Both the position numbers and the translations under genes were made by a program. The notes beneath the pieces are model-generated. The model was given only the letters and a program-made list of their open reading frames with translations, was not told the origin of the DNA and ran no database searches. DNA of 64,000 bases, taken from Candidatus Sumerlaeaceae bacterium (lineage in GTDB: Bacteria > Sumerlaeota > Sumerlaeia > Sumerlaeales > Sumerlaeaceae). Below are positions 24,483 to 32,527 of the stretch, piece by piece. Within the stretch, counting starts at the first letter, position 1, and each line of letters opens with the position of its first letter. The stretch covers positions 30,770 through 94,769 of the forward strand of contig JAIBAT010000104.1 in NCBI GenBank assembly GCA_019695055.1, in the 5' to 3' direction.

Positions 24483-26894
24483 TCAGCTTGTTACCCGAAT
24501 CACTTCCTCCACAGTTGTGATTCCGTTCATGACCTTGATGATGCCCTCTTCACGCAGCGTGCGATAGCCTGACTTTCGGGCCAGTTCGCGGATCACGCTG
24601 ACCACTGCATTTGTTTCGAGGATTTCCCGCATGGAATCGTCGGGTGCCAAAAACTCAAAAATGCCGATGCGCCCGTGGTAGCCGGTGTTCATGCAAACAT
24701 CGCAGCCGGCTCCATGGACAAAGGTGAAATCCTTGGCGCTGTTGGCGATTCCCAGTAATTCCAGGTCAGACTTCTTGGGTTTGTAGGGTCGCTTGCACTC
24801 GTCGCAGATTGTGCGCACGAGACGCTGCGCGAGTATACAGATGACGGCGCTGGATAGGCGCTTGGTTTCGATTCCAAGATCCGCGAGGCGGCTAAAGGCC
24901 GTCGGCGCGTCGATGGTGTGCAAAGTCGTATAAACAAGGTGACCGGTCATGGCGGCCTCAACGGCGACTTCGGCCGTATCCTTGTCGCGGATTTCGCCCA
25001 CCATGATGACATCGGGATCCTGTCGCAAAATTGAGCGCAAACCTGTGGCAAAGGTGAAATTGGCGGCCACGTTGACCTGCATCTGTGTGAGTCCCTTGAC
25101 CTGATACTCGATGGGGTCTTCGAGCGTGATAATGTTCTTGTCGCCAGTGTTGATCTCATTGAGTGCGCAATAGAGAGTGGTGGATTTTCCCGACCCGGAC
25201 GGACCTGTGACAATGATCATTCCATGGGGGCGGCGGATGGAGCGCTCGTACTTTTCGAGGTTGTCGCCCTCCAGCCCCAGCTTGGTGGGGTCGGCCAGTA
25301 TGGTCTTTTGATTGAGGATTCGGATGGAAACCTTTTCTCCCATGGCGGCGGGGCTCGTATTGATACGAAGATCGAGATCGTTCTTGTCGATCCAGACCCC
25401 GATCTTTCCGTCCTGGGGAACGCGTCGTTCCGTGATGTCCAGATTCGCCATAATTTTCAGTGCTGAGATGAACGCATTGGTCACGGCCTTGGGTAGCAGC
25501 AGGAGATCGTACATGACGCCGTCCACGCGGGCCCTAAGCTTGCCCGTATCCAGTTCGCTGTCGAGATGCAGGTCGCTCGCGCGGCGTCGCAGGGAAAGTG
25601 TCAGGATTGCCCGCACCAGTTTCAGCATCGCGTCGCGCTCGACCTTGTTGTCGAGTTCGCCGCTCTTGCTTTTTTTGGCCTGCACCTCCACCTCGTGTAT
25701 GAGGTGAGTCACGTAATCCTTTATATCGTAAATGGGTGTGATGCTTTCGCGGCAATGGGGGCAAACGAGGAAGTTCAGGTCTGAGTAGGCATCAATGTTA
25801 TCAATGCCCTTGTTGCAGAACGGGCAGCGGTTCTTGGGTTTGGGTGCCGTGACGAGTCCCACAAGGTACATGAAAAACGCGATCAGGCCGATCCGCTTAG
25901 CCTGGTCGCAATAGCGCCCCGCAATGATATCTCCACGGCGTGCGCGGAATTGGAGGAACTTGTAGGGGATAATCCAGAAAACAAGTATGAAAATTGGCGC
26001 GGCAATCAGGTAGGTTGTATATTCCCCGCCGCCCAGCATGGCCGGCAATCCCTTCACGAAATCGAGAACGGGATTGTTCTTAAGCGTGGTGAGAAGGCGT
26101 TCGGGTTTGTACCATGGGCCCGACGGTGCCGGTGTCGCCTCGGGTGCGGGAGCCGGCGTTGCGACAACCGGAGGCGGCGTGACGACGGGGCGGGGCAGGG
26201 GCGTGGCAACCGGTCGGGTCACAGGGGCCTGAGTTGGAATCGGCGTGGCGTTTACCACCTGGATCTGACGCAGGATGTCGCGGGACTTCTGCGCAATGTC
26301 CGGGGGGGCATTGGGTTGGGCGGCAGCGAGCTGATATTGCTCCGCTGCCAGGGCATTGTTGCCGTTCGCGCGCGAAACTTCCGCCAACCGGAAATGGTAG
26401 GTAGCGTTGGCGGGATTTGCGCGCACGGCCTCCTCCAGCAAGTCCTGCGCATTTTTCATCATTCCGGGAGTGCGCGTGGTTCGCTCTGCCACCTGGTATG
26501 CTGCTTCCGCCCAACCTTCCCTGGCTGTCTGGGCGGTACGATCGTAAGCGCTGGACATGGTTTTCGCGGCGGGGTTCGCGAGCGCCGCGTTTACCATTCG
26601 AAATGTGGCGAGGGCGGCGTCGGGGTTGGTCTTGATTTCGTTCTGCGCCTTTGGAATCAGGTCAAGGATGACCTTTTGAAAGGGCTGTGCGAGACGATTG
26701 ACGGCGCCGGGATTCTTTTGCGCGGCATCCAGCAGCGCTGTCAGGGCCTCCTGGGACTTGCCGGCTGCGTGGCTTGCAGACGCCTCATTTGCCACCGCAT
26801 CCACGGCCTTCTCAGCCTCTGGAGAAACTGCCGGAGCCGGAGTGCCTGCCCCAGCGGCTCCCTGGACTGAGTTTGCCGTTTCCACCCGGTCCAC
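24483..26894 (-). CDS. PilB/GspE-type secretion ATPase with N-terminal TPR, membrane and zinc-ribbon regions
   Basis: The 803-residue open frame (GTG start) ends in a complete type IV pilus/type II secretion motor: Walker A GPSGSGKSTT (564-573), the Asp-box EDPIEYQV, Walker B RQDPDVIMVGEIRD, the His-box TGHLVYTTLHT and the zinc-binding Cys697/700 and Cys731/734. The N-terminal half is unlike PilB. It has TPR-like helices (about 25-210), a Pro/Ala linker (215-258), two probable membrane segments (about 293-311 and 335-350) and a CPFC...CPHC zinc ribbon (357-381). Upstream, the frame continues past a TAA into a signal-peptide-like segment (see 26955-27080). It may power pilus extension from the membrane; pilT is at 52 kb. 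Confidence 0.85.
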   Translation of the reverse strand: MDRVETANSVQGAAGAGTPAPAVSPEAEKAVDAVANEASASHAAGKSQEALTALLDAAQKNPGAVNRLAQPFQKVILDLIPKAQNEIKTNPDAALATFRMVNAALANPAAKTMSSAYDRTAQTAREGWAEAAYQVAERTTRTPGMMKNAQDLLEEAVRANPANATYHFRLAEVSRANGNNALAAEQYQLAAAQPNAPPDIAQKSRDILRQIQVVNATPIPTQAPVTRPVATPLPRPVVTPPPVVATPAPAPEATPAPSGPWYKPERLLTTLKNNPVLDFVKGLPAMLGGGEYTTYLIAAPIFILVFWIIPYKFLQFRARRGDIIAGRYCDQAKRIGLIAFFMYLVGLVTAPKPKNRCPFCNKGIDNIDAYSDLNFLVCPHCRESITPIYDIKDYVTHLIHEVEVQAKKSKSGELDNKVERDAMLKLVRAILTLSLRRRASDLHLDSELDTGKLRARVDGVMYDLLLLPKAVTNAFISALKIMANLDITERRVPQDGKIGVWIDKNDLDLRINTSPAAMGEKVSIRILNQKTILADPTKLGLEGDNLEKYERSIRRPHGMIIVTGPSGSGKSTTLYCALNEINTGDKNIITLEDPIEYQVKGLTQMQVNVAANFTFATGLRSILRQDPDVIMVGEIRDKDTAEVAVEAAMTGHLVYTTLHTIDAPTAFSRLADLGIETKRLSSAVICILAQRLVRTICDECKRPYKPKKSDLELLGIANSAKDFTFVHGAGCDVCMNTGYHGRIGIFEFLAPDDSMREILETNAVVSVIRELARKSGYRTLREEGIIKVMNGITTVEEVIRVTS

Positions 26895-26954
26895 CGAGGC
26901 TTTGTCGTATCCGACGGTCCCTGTCAGCGGACTCTCAAACAGGATTTTGGACTT

Positions 26955-27080
26955 TTACTCAGATTCCCCGACATACTTTCCTTCAATGGTTCGTCCGGAT
27001 TTAAAAACAAGGCGGTCCCCGAGCGCGGCAAGGGGCATCAGTAGCACAGCAAGGATGGCCAACAGTCTGGATGTCGTCAT
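26955..27080 (-). pseudogene. 5' segment of the PilB-like gene, separated by an in-frame TAA
   Basis: An ATG at 27080, preceded by GGGA, opens 41 codons encoding a signal-peptide-like stretch (LLAILAVLLMPLAALG) and the start of a small beta-type domain (DRLVFKSGRTIEGKYV). A TAA at 26957-26955 stops it. Translation in the same frame resumes with KSKILFESPLTGTVGYDKAS, which looks like the second half of the same beta domain, and runs directly into the PilB-like frame. The simplest reading is one 865-codon gene with a single nonsense codon at position 42. Possible causes are mutation, base-calling error or readthrough. If TAA is real, the downstream GTG at 26894 could still start an ATPase lacking the export signal. 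Confidence 0.6.
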
Positions 27081-27225
27081 TTGATTCCCGGTTTTACTCG
27101 CTTTCCTTGAAGGTTTTTCCACTGGTAGGGGCGAAGTCAATCATTAGACGCCAATTTCGGCTGCTCTGGGGCGCCACAATCCTGTTGCCTTCACCCCATG
27201 TCTTGCGGCTAACCGACTTTCCATC

Positions 27226-28077
27226 ATGGCTCTGCAAAAATGTCACTCACGCCAGTCTCTGGGCGAAGTTCTGGATTCTCTCCGCGCTGCCGGGAACGAT
27301 TGGGCGCTGGTTCCGACCATGGGGGCGCTTCACGATGGACATGTGGCGCTCATCCGCCAGGCGAAGGCCGTCTGCCGGGAGGTTGTGGTGTCCGTTTTCG
27401 TGAATCCTCTTCAATTCGGCCCGTCGGAGGACTTCCGCCGCTACCCACGAGATGTTTCAAGGGATGCCGAGATTGTCCGGAGGGCCGGTGGCACTGTGGT
27501 ATTTGCGCCGTCCAGCGAGGAAATGATTCCCAAGGGGCTTACCGTTGAGGTGGATCCCGGCCGTTTGGGCAGGGTCCTTTGTGGAAGAAGCCGTCCCGGG
27601 CACTTTCGAGGGGTTTGCACCATCGTGGCGAAACTCCTGAACATTGTTGAACCCAGATATGCGTTTTTTGGATGGAAGGATGCCCAGCAGTTGGTCATTC
27701 TCCGGGCGATGGTCCGGGACCTGAACATGAGCGTTGAGCTCGTGGGTTGCGAAACCATCCGGGAGAGTGACGGACTGGCCATGAGCTCACGGAACGTCTA
27801 CCTTTCAAAGCGAGAGCGTCGTATGGCTCCGGAATTGTACCGGGCATTGAGAACGGCCTGGGAGGCCTATGCACAGTTTGGAGAAAGACGGTCAGCCCGC
27901 CTCGAAGGCCTTGTCCGGCAGCATGTCGCCCAGACAACCGATGCAAAACTGGATTACGTGAAGGCTGTCTCGCTGGATGATTTGACGCCGCTGAAAGAGG
28001 TCGAGCAGGGCAACACGCTTTTGGCGCTGGCGGCATGGGTCGGTAAGACGCGCCTGATCGACAACGTACGCCTTTGA
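27226..28077 (+). CDS. panC: Pantothenate synthetase
   Basis: The 283-residue protein shows the PanC signature set: VPTMGALHDGHVALIRQAK (ATP-binding HIGH-like motif), VSVFVNPLQFGPSEDFRRYP, RPGHFRGVCTIVAKLLN, the GWKDAQQ segment and ESDGLAMSSRNVYLS with the KMSKS-like site. It joins pantoate and beta-alanine using ATP in coenzyme A synthesis. The familiar NED and GQKDAQQ sequences read SED and GWKDAQQ here, both outside the central catalytic His and Lys positions. panB and panD are not adjacent. It diverges from the interrupted PilB-like gene and precedes the sugar transferase gene by 37 bp. Confidence 0.96.
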   Translation: MALQKCHSRQSLGEVLDSLRAAGNDWALVPTMGALHDGHVALIRQAKAVCREVVVSVFVNPLQFGPSEDFRRYPRDVSRDAEIVRRAGGTVVFAPSSEEMIPKGLTVEVDPGRLGRVLCGRSRPGHFRGVCTIVAKLLNIVEPRYAFFGWKDAQQLVILRAMVRDLNMSVELVGCETIRESDGLAMSSRNVYLSKRERRMAPELYRALRTAWEAYAQFGERRSARLEGLVRQHVAQTTDAKLDYVKAVSLDDLTPLKEVEQGNTLLALAAWVGKTRLIDNVRL

Positions 28078-28114
28078 CTTTGACCGTGCCCTCTGCGCTC
28101 ATGATTGTCACGCC

Positions 28115-29593
28115 ATGCTGAAAGAGCACCAATACGTATTCCAGCGCCTGAACATGGTGGCGGACATGTTTCTGACCGCCATCGCGGTACTGCTATCCCA
28201 TTGGCTGCGCAACGAGGTCATTGCGCCGTACCTGTTGCCAACGTTGTTCCGGTTGCCGTCCAATTTCTCGGATTATGCGTGGCTGCTGTACGTGTTGCCA
28301 TTTGTCATGGTGTTCTTCCTTCGGGCCAACGGCTACTACAATTCCCAGCGCCTGAAGATGTTTTTCCCGCTCCTGCGGACGGCATTTGTCAGTGCTGTCG
28401 AGACCGCCATTGCCGCCATGGTCATCGGGTTTATTTTCACCCAGGGGCACAGCCCCCAATGGTCGGCAGATTTGGTGGTGGGGGAGAACGTCAGCCGGAG
28501 TGTCATCCTGATTCTGCCATTTGTCCTCACGGTGCTTTTGGCGCTGAAAACCTGGCTGGTGCGTCGGGTTCTTTTTGGGCTGCGCGAGCGCGGCATGAAC
28601 TGGCGGTCCCTGCTGCTGGTTGGCAGTGGCGAAACGCTACGCCATTTCATTCGTCTTGTAAGAAATCATCCCTTTTGGGGATTGAAGATAGACGGTGTCA
28701 TCGACGACAGCGGTCGCGAATCGAAGATGGTCGACGGTTTGGAAGTGGTGGGATCCATCAATGGTTTGATGACCTACCTCGAACAGAATCCGGTGGATGA
28801 GGTGGTTTTCATTCCGGCGCGCCGTTCCCTTGAGGAACTGACTCCCTACTTTGAGGCATGCGAAGAAATGGGTGTGCGCACCCGGCTTTCCCTCAATTTT
28901 TTCCGTCCGGGAATAGCCGAGCCAGTTCTGGACACCTTTGAAGGTTGCCCGATCGTCACCTACAGCCCAACGCATGAACTCAACTGGGCGTTGATGGTCA
29001 AGTCGGTCATCGACAGGGCCGGGGCCCTTTTGCTGCTGGTGATATTGTCACCGCTCTATCTGGCAATCATGGCGATTATCAAGGCGACGTCACAATCCTG
29101 GAGTGATCCTGTCTTTTACGGACAGACACGGTGCGGGCTAAACGGGAAACTGTTCACGGTCTGGAAATTCCGTTCCATGAAGGTGAACGCCGAGCAGGAA
29201 CTGGAGAAACTGCGCGACCTGAACGAAATGGAGGGGCCAGTCTTCAAGATCAAGGAGGACCCCCGAATCACCCGCATCGGGAAATTCCTTCGGAAAACCT
29301 CGCTGGATGAGCTTCCCCAGTTTTGGAACGTCCTGATGGGGGAGATGAGTCTCGTGGGACCCCGCCCGCCGCTGCCGAGCGAGGTGGCCCAGTATGACCG
29401 ATGGCAAAGGCGCCGACTGTCGATGAAGCCTGGAATCACCTGTCTCTGGCAGGTTAGCGGCCGCAACCAGGTGTCCTTCGAGGAATGGATGCGGCTTGAT
29501 CTGGAGTATATTGATAATTGGTCACTTCTGCTGGACATCAAAATCCTACTGCGCACCGTTTACGTTGTGACCACGGGTTATGGCGCCATGTAG
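28115..29593 (+). CDS. Undecaprenyl-phosphate sugar phosphotransferase (polyprenyl glycosylphosphotransferase)
   Basis: The 492-residue membrane protein has four to five N-terminal helices (about 10-150), a nucleotide-binding-like middle domain (LLLVGSGETLRHFIRLV) and a C-terminal bacterial sugar-transferase domain. That domain has a further membrane segment, then KFRSMKVNAE, RITRIGKFLRKTSLDELPQ and GEMSLVGPRPPLPSEV. This matches WbaP/WcaJ-like enzymes that move a sugar-1-phosphate from a nucleotide sugar to undecaprenyl phosphate, the first step of capsule, exopolysaccharide or O-antigen units. No wzx or wzy gene is adjacent. The RAYT element begins 30 bp beyond the stop. Confidence 0.92.
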   Translation: MLKEHQYVFQRLNMVADMFLTAIAVLLSHWLRNEVIAPYLLPTLFRLPSNFSDYAWLLYVLPFVMVFFLRANGYYNSQRLKMFFPLLRTAFVSAVETAIAAMVIGFIFTQGHSPQWSADLVVGENVSRSVILILPFVLTVLLALKTWLVRRVLFGLRERGMNWRSLLLVGSGETLRHFIRLVRNHPFWGLKIDGVIDDSGRESKMVDGLEVVGSINGLMTYLEQNPVDEVVFIPARRSLEELTPYFEACEEMGVRTRLSLNFFRPGIAEPVLDTFEGCPIVTYSPTHELNWALMVKSVIDRAGALLLLVILSPLYLAIMAIIKATSQSWSDPVFYGQTRCGLNGKLFTVWKFRSMKVNAEQELEKLRDLNEMEGPVFKIKEDPRITRIGKFLRKTSLDELPQFWNVLMGEMSLVGPRPPLPSEVAQYDRWQRRRLSMKPGITCLWQVSGRNQVSFEEWMRLDLEYIDNWSLLLDIKILLRTVYVVTTGYGAM

Positions 29594-29637
29594 GCGCCGC
29601 CATGCCAAAAAGGACGCCAAAAAGGGGACAGTCATCT

Positions 29638-30360
29638 CTATTCAACCGGTTCCCCGAACAAATCCCCACCCAACGCAGCCGCCGGATCCCCGCCTGCCTC
29701 TCCCTTGGGCTTTCGGCCACGCTTCAGCGGCCGCAAAATTCGCCCCACCAGGCCCTCCAGCTGCTCCACGAAACTCTCCGTCCCACACGGGCGCCCCGTG
29801 CATGTCTGCCGACGGATCCGCTCCACCGCCCCCACGTCGCCTGGCATCTCCAACCACCGCCCCCAGTCCTCCACACCCCCCGGAAACGGCCGCGTCGGCG
29901 ACAGCAGCGGGTTCGCCTCCCCCAGGGCATGCGCCGCCGCGCTCGACCAAGGCCAGTCCTCGGCCCGCTCCGCCAAACCCGCCCGAACAGGGTTGCGTTC
30001 CACATAGCGCACCGCCTCCCACAGATGCTCGCCGTCCAGCGCCGTCGAGTAAAACCGATTCGCCCAAAGGTGCCCCGTCCACCCCTCGCGCTGGTTCACC
30101 CGCCGCGAGTAACGCATATGCGCAAACCCCACCGCCCGCGCCAGCGAGTCGCGCTCGCGCGGCACCACGATCAGATGGATGTGATTCGTCATCAGGCAGT
30201 ATGCCCAGACATCCATTCCGAATTTCTTTGCAAACTCGGCAAGCAATCGCAGATAAACATCTCGGTCCTCGAGCGAAAAGAACACATCCGCCCGATGATT
30301 GCCACGATGAGTGACATGATAAGGGATACCCGGCGCCACAGCACGGGAGATGCGAGCCAT
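29638..30360 (-). CDS. REP-associated tyrosine transposase (Y1_Tnp family)
   Basis: The 240-residue protein has the Y1 HUH-type layout: PYHVTHRGNHRADVFF at the N-terminus, the metal-binding HUH motif in NHIHLIV (His60, His62) and the nucleophile Tyr119 in the helix VRYVERNPVRAG. It is therefore a single-strand DNA transposase of the RAYT branch, which is normally single-copy per family and linked to short palindromic repeats. I chose the ATG at 30360 because the family begins at MARISR; the longer frame upstream reads through the 30-bp direct repeats. The C-terminal 45 residues are rich in Gly, Arg and Lys. No frameshift is seen, so it may be active. Confidence 0.92.
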   Translation of the reverse strand: MARISRAVAPGIPYHVTHRGNHRADVFFSLEDRDVYLRLLAEFAKKFGMDVWAYCLMTNHIHLIVVPRERDSLARAVGFAHMRYSRRVNQREGWTGHLWANRFYSTALDGEHLWEAVRYVERNPVRAGLAERAEDWPWSSAAAHALGEANPLLSPTRPFPGGVEDWGRWLEMPGDVGAVERIRRQTCTGRPCGTESFVEQLEGLVGRILRPLKRGRKPKGEAGGDPAAALGGDLFGEPVE

Positions 30361-30395
30361 GAGAAGCAAAACGGCTGCTTTAGCGCTGAAAAGCA

Positions 30396-30474
30396 AGGAG
30401 CAATTCGATGACTGTCCCCGATTTCCGATTTCGCGATTTCGTCCAGGAGCAATTCGATGACTGTCCCCGATTTC
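30396..30474. repeat. 30-bp direct repeat, two copies, upstream of the RAYT gene
   Basis: Two exact 30-bp copies occupy 30396-30425 and 30445-30474, each beginning AGGAGCAATTCG and ending GTCCCCGATTTC. They are separated by a 19-bp spacer that itself repeats GATTTCG-like words. Each copy contains the right-hand inverted motif of the RAYT element (GATGACTGTCCCC). Confidence 0.85.
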
Positions 30475-30525
30475 GTCCGTCCCCCTGATAAGCAACAGGT
30501 CAGATTAAAAAGGGGCATTGAAAGT

Positions 30526-30861
30526 ATGCAAGATGGCGGGAAGTCAAAACACACTTGGCTATATTTGTGTTGCTTGATTGCGCTTATAATTGCGGGAGGC
30601 GTGACTTTTTACTATGCGGGTACCAATCGTCCAAAGTACACGGAATCTCGATTCAAAAAGATAAAAATTGGCGACACGACCACCACGGTGCTTTCCCTGA
30701 TTGGCCCTCCAAATGAAGCTTCCGCCGTTGATTCATATTTCCCGCCAAATAATATACCGCAGTTCGTATGGACTTACGAAAACGATCCACTAGTCACGCG
30801 ATACGTACATTTTGATACAAGTGGTCACGTAATTCACATTGGCACTAGTTTGGATTCGTAG
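30526..30861 (+). CDS. Small membrane-anchored protein with a BamE/SmpA-like domain
   Basis: The 111-residue protein has one N-terminal membrane segment (LYLCCLIALIIAGGVTFYY), then a domain beginning FKKIKIGDTTTTVLSLIGPP and ending in YVHFDTSGHVIHI. The IxxGxTxxxVxxxxGxP pattern followed by a Trp/Tyr-rich strand resembles the SmpA/OmlA/BamE fold of outer-membrane assembly factors, but the similarity is weak. The ATG at 30526 places the helix near the N-terminus; a longer frame reaches back into the direct repeat. The gene is visibly richer in A and T than its neighbours and lies between two mobile elements, which suggests acquisition. Function unknown. Confidence 0.6.
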   Translation: MQDGGKSKHTWLYLCCLIALIIAGGVTFYYAGTNRPKYTESRFKKIKIGDTTTTVLSLIGPPNEASAVDSYFPPNNIPQFVWTYENDPLVTRYVHFDTSGHVIHIGTSLDS

Positions 30862-31275
30862 TTCAGGAAAACGGAAATCGGGAGAATTTCGGGGACGTCC
30901 ATGATAAGGAAAAACGGTTGGAGGCACGGAGTGCTCCTTACGGCGTTTGCTGAGACGGCTAAGCGCCGTTCTTTGTTCGACTTACCCTCGATCCTGCTTT
31001 TTTAATCTGCTCTCAGGGGCCAACCGGCTCAAAGCCAAGGGCCAGACATCCATTTGCACGCACCCGGGACCTGGGGACCTGTGCGCCCCCCAGGCCCTTC
31101 GCGGAAGATTGAGTTTGGGTCAAACCACCCGGCCTCGAAACAGTTGAAATGGCGCATGGGCCCCGAAGGCCTGGCGCAGTCCCCGAACGGCGAGGACCGG
31201 GTGGTAAGCTTTGAATCACAATGGGTTCGTCGTCATGTCGGTTCGGTCACCACCAGCGTGGCGGCCAAACAATTG
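30862..31275. other. Non-coding 3' flank of the IS110 transposase gene
   Basis: About 410 bp with no convincing gene. The left part contains TTTCGGGGACGTCCATGAT, which resembles the GGGGACAGTCAT motif bordering the RAYT element. The part nearest the transposase stop is GC-rich with several short inverted words, such as CCTGGGGACCTG and GCGCCCCCCAGG. In the IS1111 branch of IS110 elements, a guide (bridge-type) RNA is encoded on this side of the gene, so part of this stretch could be element DNA. I could not identify the element end. Confidence 0.4.
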
Positions 31276-32316
31276 TCAGTTCTTTGGCATCACCTCGCGT
31301 TCCTCAAATGCCTTGCCGCTTTTGTCCACGGCCAGCAAAAAGGCCACCAGTTTGCGCGCCACGGCCAGCGTCGCCCGGTTATTGTTCCCACGCGCCAGCT
31401 CGCGCTCGTGGACCGCCGCCAGTTGCGCGTTCCACCGCGGCGCCAGTTTCGCCGTCTCGATCAGCACCCTCTGCAAATGCTTGTTGCGCTGTTTGGAAAT
31501 CGGCAGGCGCTTGGCCGAAGCTCCCGACTGCGACTGCGCACTCGTCAGACCGCAGTAGCTGCAAGCCTTGCGCACCGATCCAAGGCGCTCGGGCTCGCCC
31601 ACCTCCAAGGCCCACGTTAGCGCCATGATGCTTCCCACGCCCCGGATCGTCTGGAGCCGCTCCACCCGCTCGGCCAGACGTTTGTCGTCCTCGAGTCCCC
31701 TGACCAGCTTCTTGTCGAGCGCACCGAACAGTTCCACCTGCGAACGCGCCATCCTCAACATGGCCTTCACCGAGTCGGGCACCTCGTGAGGCGAAAGCCC
31801 TTCGAGCAATTCGCTGAAGTAGCCTTTGCGGTGGAGCTTCGTCTTGTTGTACTTCGCGCCCACCTCCATCAGCAGCCCCGCGCACTTGTTCTTCATCTTG
31901 ACCGCCAGCGACACGATCAGGTTGCGAAACCGCAGCACACGGCGCAACTCGCGGATCCCGGTGGGCGCCATGTAGCACTCGGGCACCAGATTTGCCCGCA
32001 GCGCGTCGGCAAGTTTCTCGGCGTCCACGCGGTCGTTCTTCTTCTTGGAAGCGGCGATGGCTCGCATCATGAGGGGGTGGGCCACCTTGAGTTCCTCGGC
32101 GCGCGGCTTGAGGAAATCGTAAATCCAGCCGGTGAAGAGCGTCGCCTCCATGGCGCCCCTCCACGGCCGTGGCAGGGTCCGCTCCCAGATGCGGAGTGAC
32201 TTTCGGTTGGCGGCCACCTGGCCGTCGGCGATGATGGTCCCGTCAGCGCGTTTGGCGCAATAGGACACGGACTTTTTGTGGACATCGAGTCCCACGTAGG
32301 TGTAACGATCTTTCAT
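31276..32316 (-). CDS. IS110-family transposase (DEDD recombinase)
   Basis: The 346-residue protein has both IS110 domains. The N-terminal RuvC-like DEDD domain shows Asp11 in YVGLDVHKKS, Glu57 in AMEATLF, and Asp95 and Asp98 in KNDRVDAEKLADAL. The C-terminal transposase_20 domain includes TIRGVGSIMALTW and the serine-bearing segment SAQSQSGASAKRL, where Ser264 is the likely nucleophile. A strong GGGAGG ribosome-binding site precedes the ATG. The frame is intact. IS110 enzymes recombine DNA using an RNA bridge encoded in the element's non-coding end. No terminal inverted repeats are expected, so element borders cannot be set here. Confidence 0.95.
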   Translation of the reverse strand: MKDRYTYVGLDVHKKSVSYCAKRADGTIIADGQVAANRKSLRIWERTLPRPWRGAMEATLFTGWIYDFLKPRAEELKVAHPLMMRAIAASKKKNDRVDAEKLADALRANLVPECYMAPTGIRELRRVLRFRNLIVSLAVKMKNKCAGLLMEVGAKYNKTKLHRKGYFSELLEGLSPHEVPDSVKAMLRMARSQVELFGALDKKLVRGLEDDKRLAERVERLQTIRGVGSIMALTWALEVGEPERLGSVRKACSYCGLTSAQSQSGASAKRLPISKQRNKHLQRVLIETAKLAPRWNAQLAAVHERELARGNNNRATLAVARKLVAFLLAVDKSGKAFEEREVMPKN

Positions 32317-32527
32317 TGGAGACCTCCCTGGTCAGGATTCTGGGCGTTTTCACGCGTCCCAGCCTTTATGCCGCAGGGGGGCCTCCACTTTCAACCGCCG
32401 ACCTTATGCATTCAAACAGTTGACGTTTTCCCCAATTAATTTGACAAGCCTTCGGCGAATCCTCCAACTCCCTCTCCCACCGTTCGTCACACGTAGAATT
32501 TTGCCCAGTTCAGTCTCAGCAACTTCA
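32317..32527. other. 5' flank of the IS110 transposase gene, possible bridge-RNA region
   Basis: No gene is seen. Reading toward the transposase, the stretch holds a GC-rich segment (GGCCCCCCTGCGGC) and an imperfect hairpin with CTGGG/CCCAG arms at 32340-32362. In the IS110 branch (IS621 type) the bridge RNA is transcribed from the non-coding end upstream of the transposase. The location fits, but specific target-binding and donor-binding loops cannot be recognised without knowing the element ends. Confidence 0.35.

Larger units (their letters stand above)
29624..30474 (-). mobile_element. RAYT-type element with flanking 13-bp inverted repeats
   Basis: The transposase gene is bounded by GGGGACAGTCATC at 29624-29636 and its exact reverse complement at 30407-30419. 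A second right-hand copy lies at 30456-30468, inside the 30-bp direct repeats. This arrangement, a single Y1 transposase gene between short inverted sequences, fits the REP-associated tyrosine transposase group. The element sits immediately after the sugar transferase gene and before a small AT-richer gene. True ends and target duplications cannot be fixed from this window, and the inverted motif could also belong to a REP-like hairpin rather than a transposon end. Confidence 0.68.
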
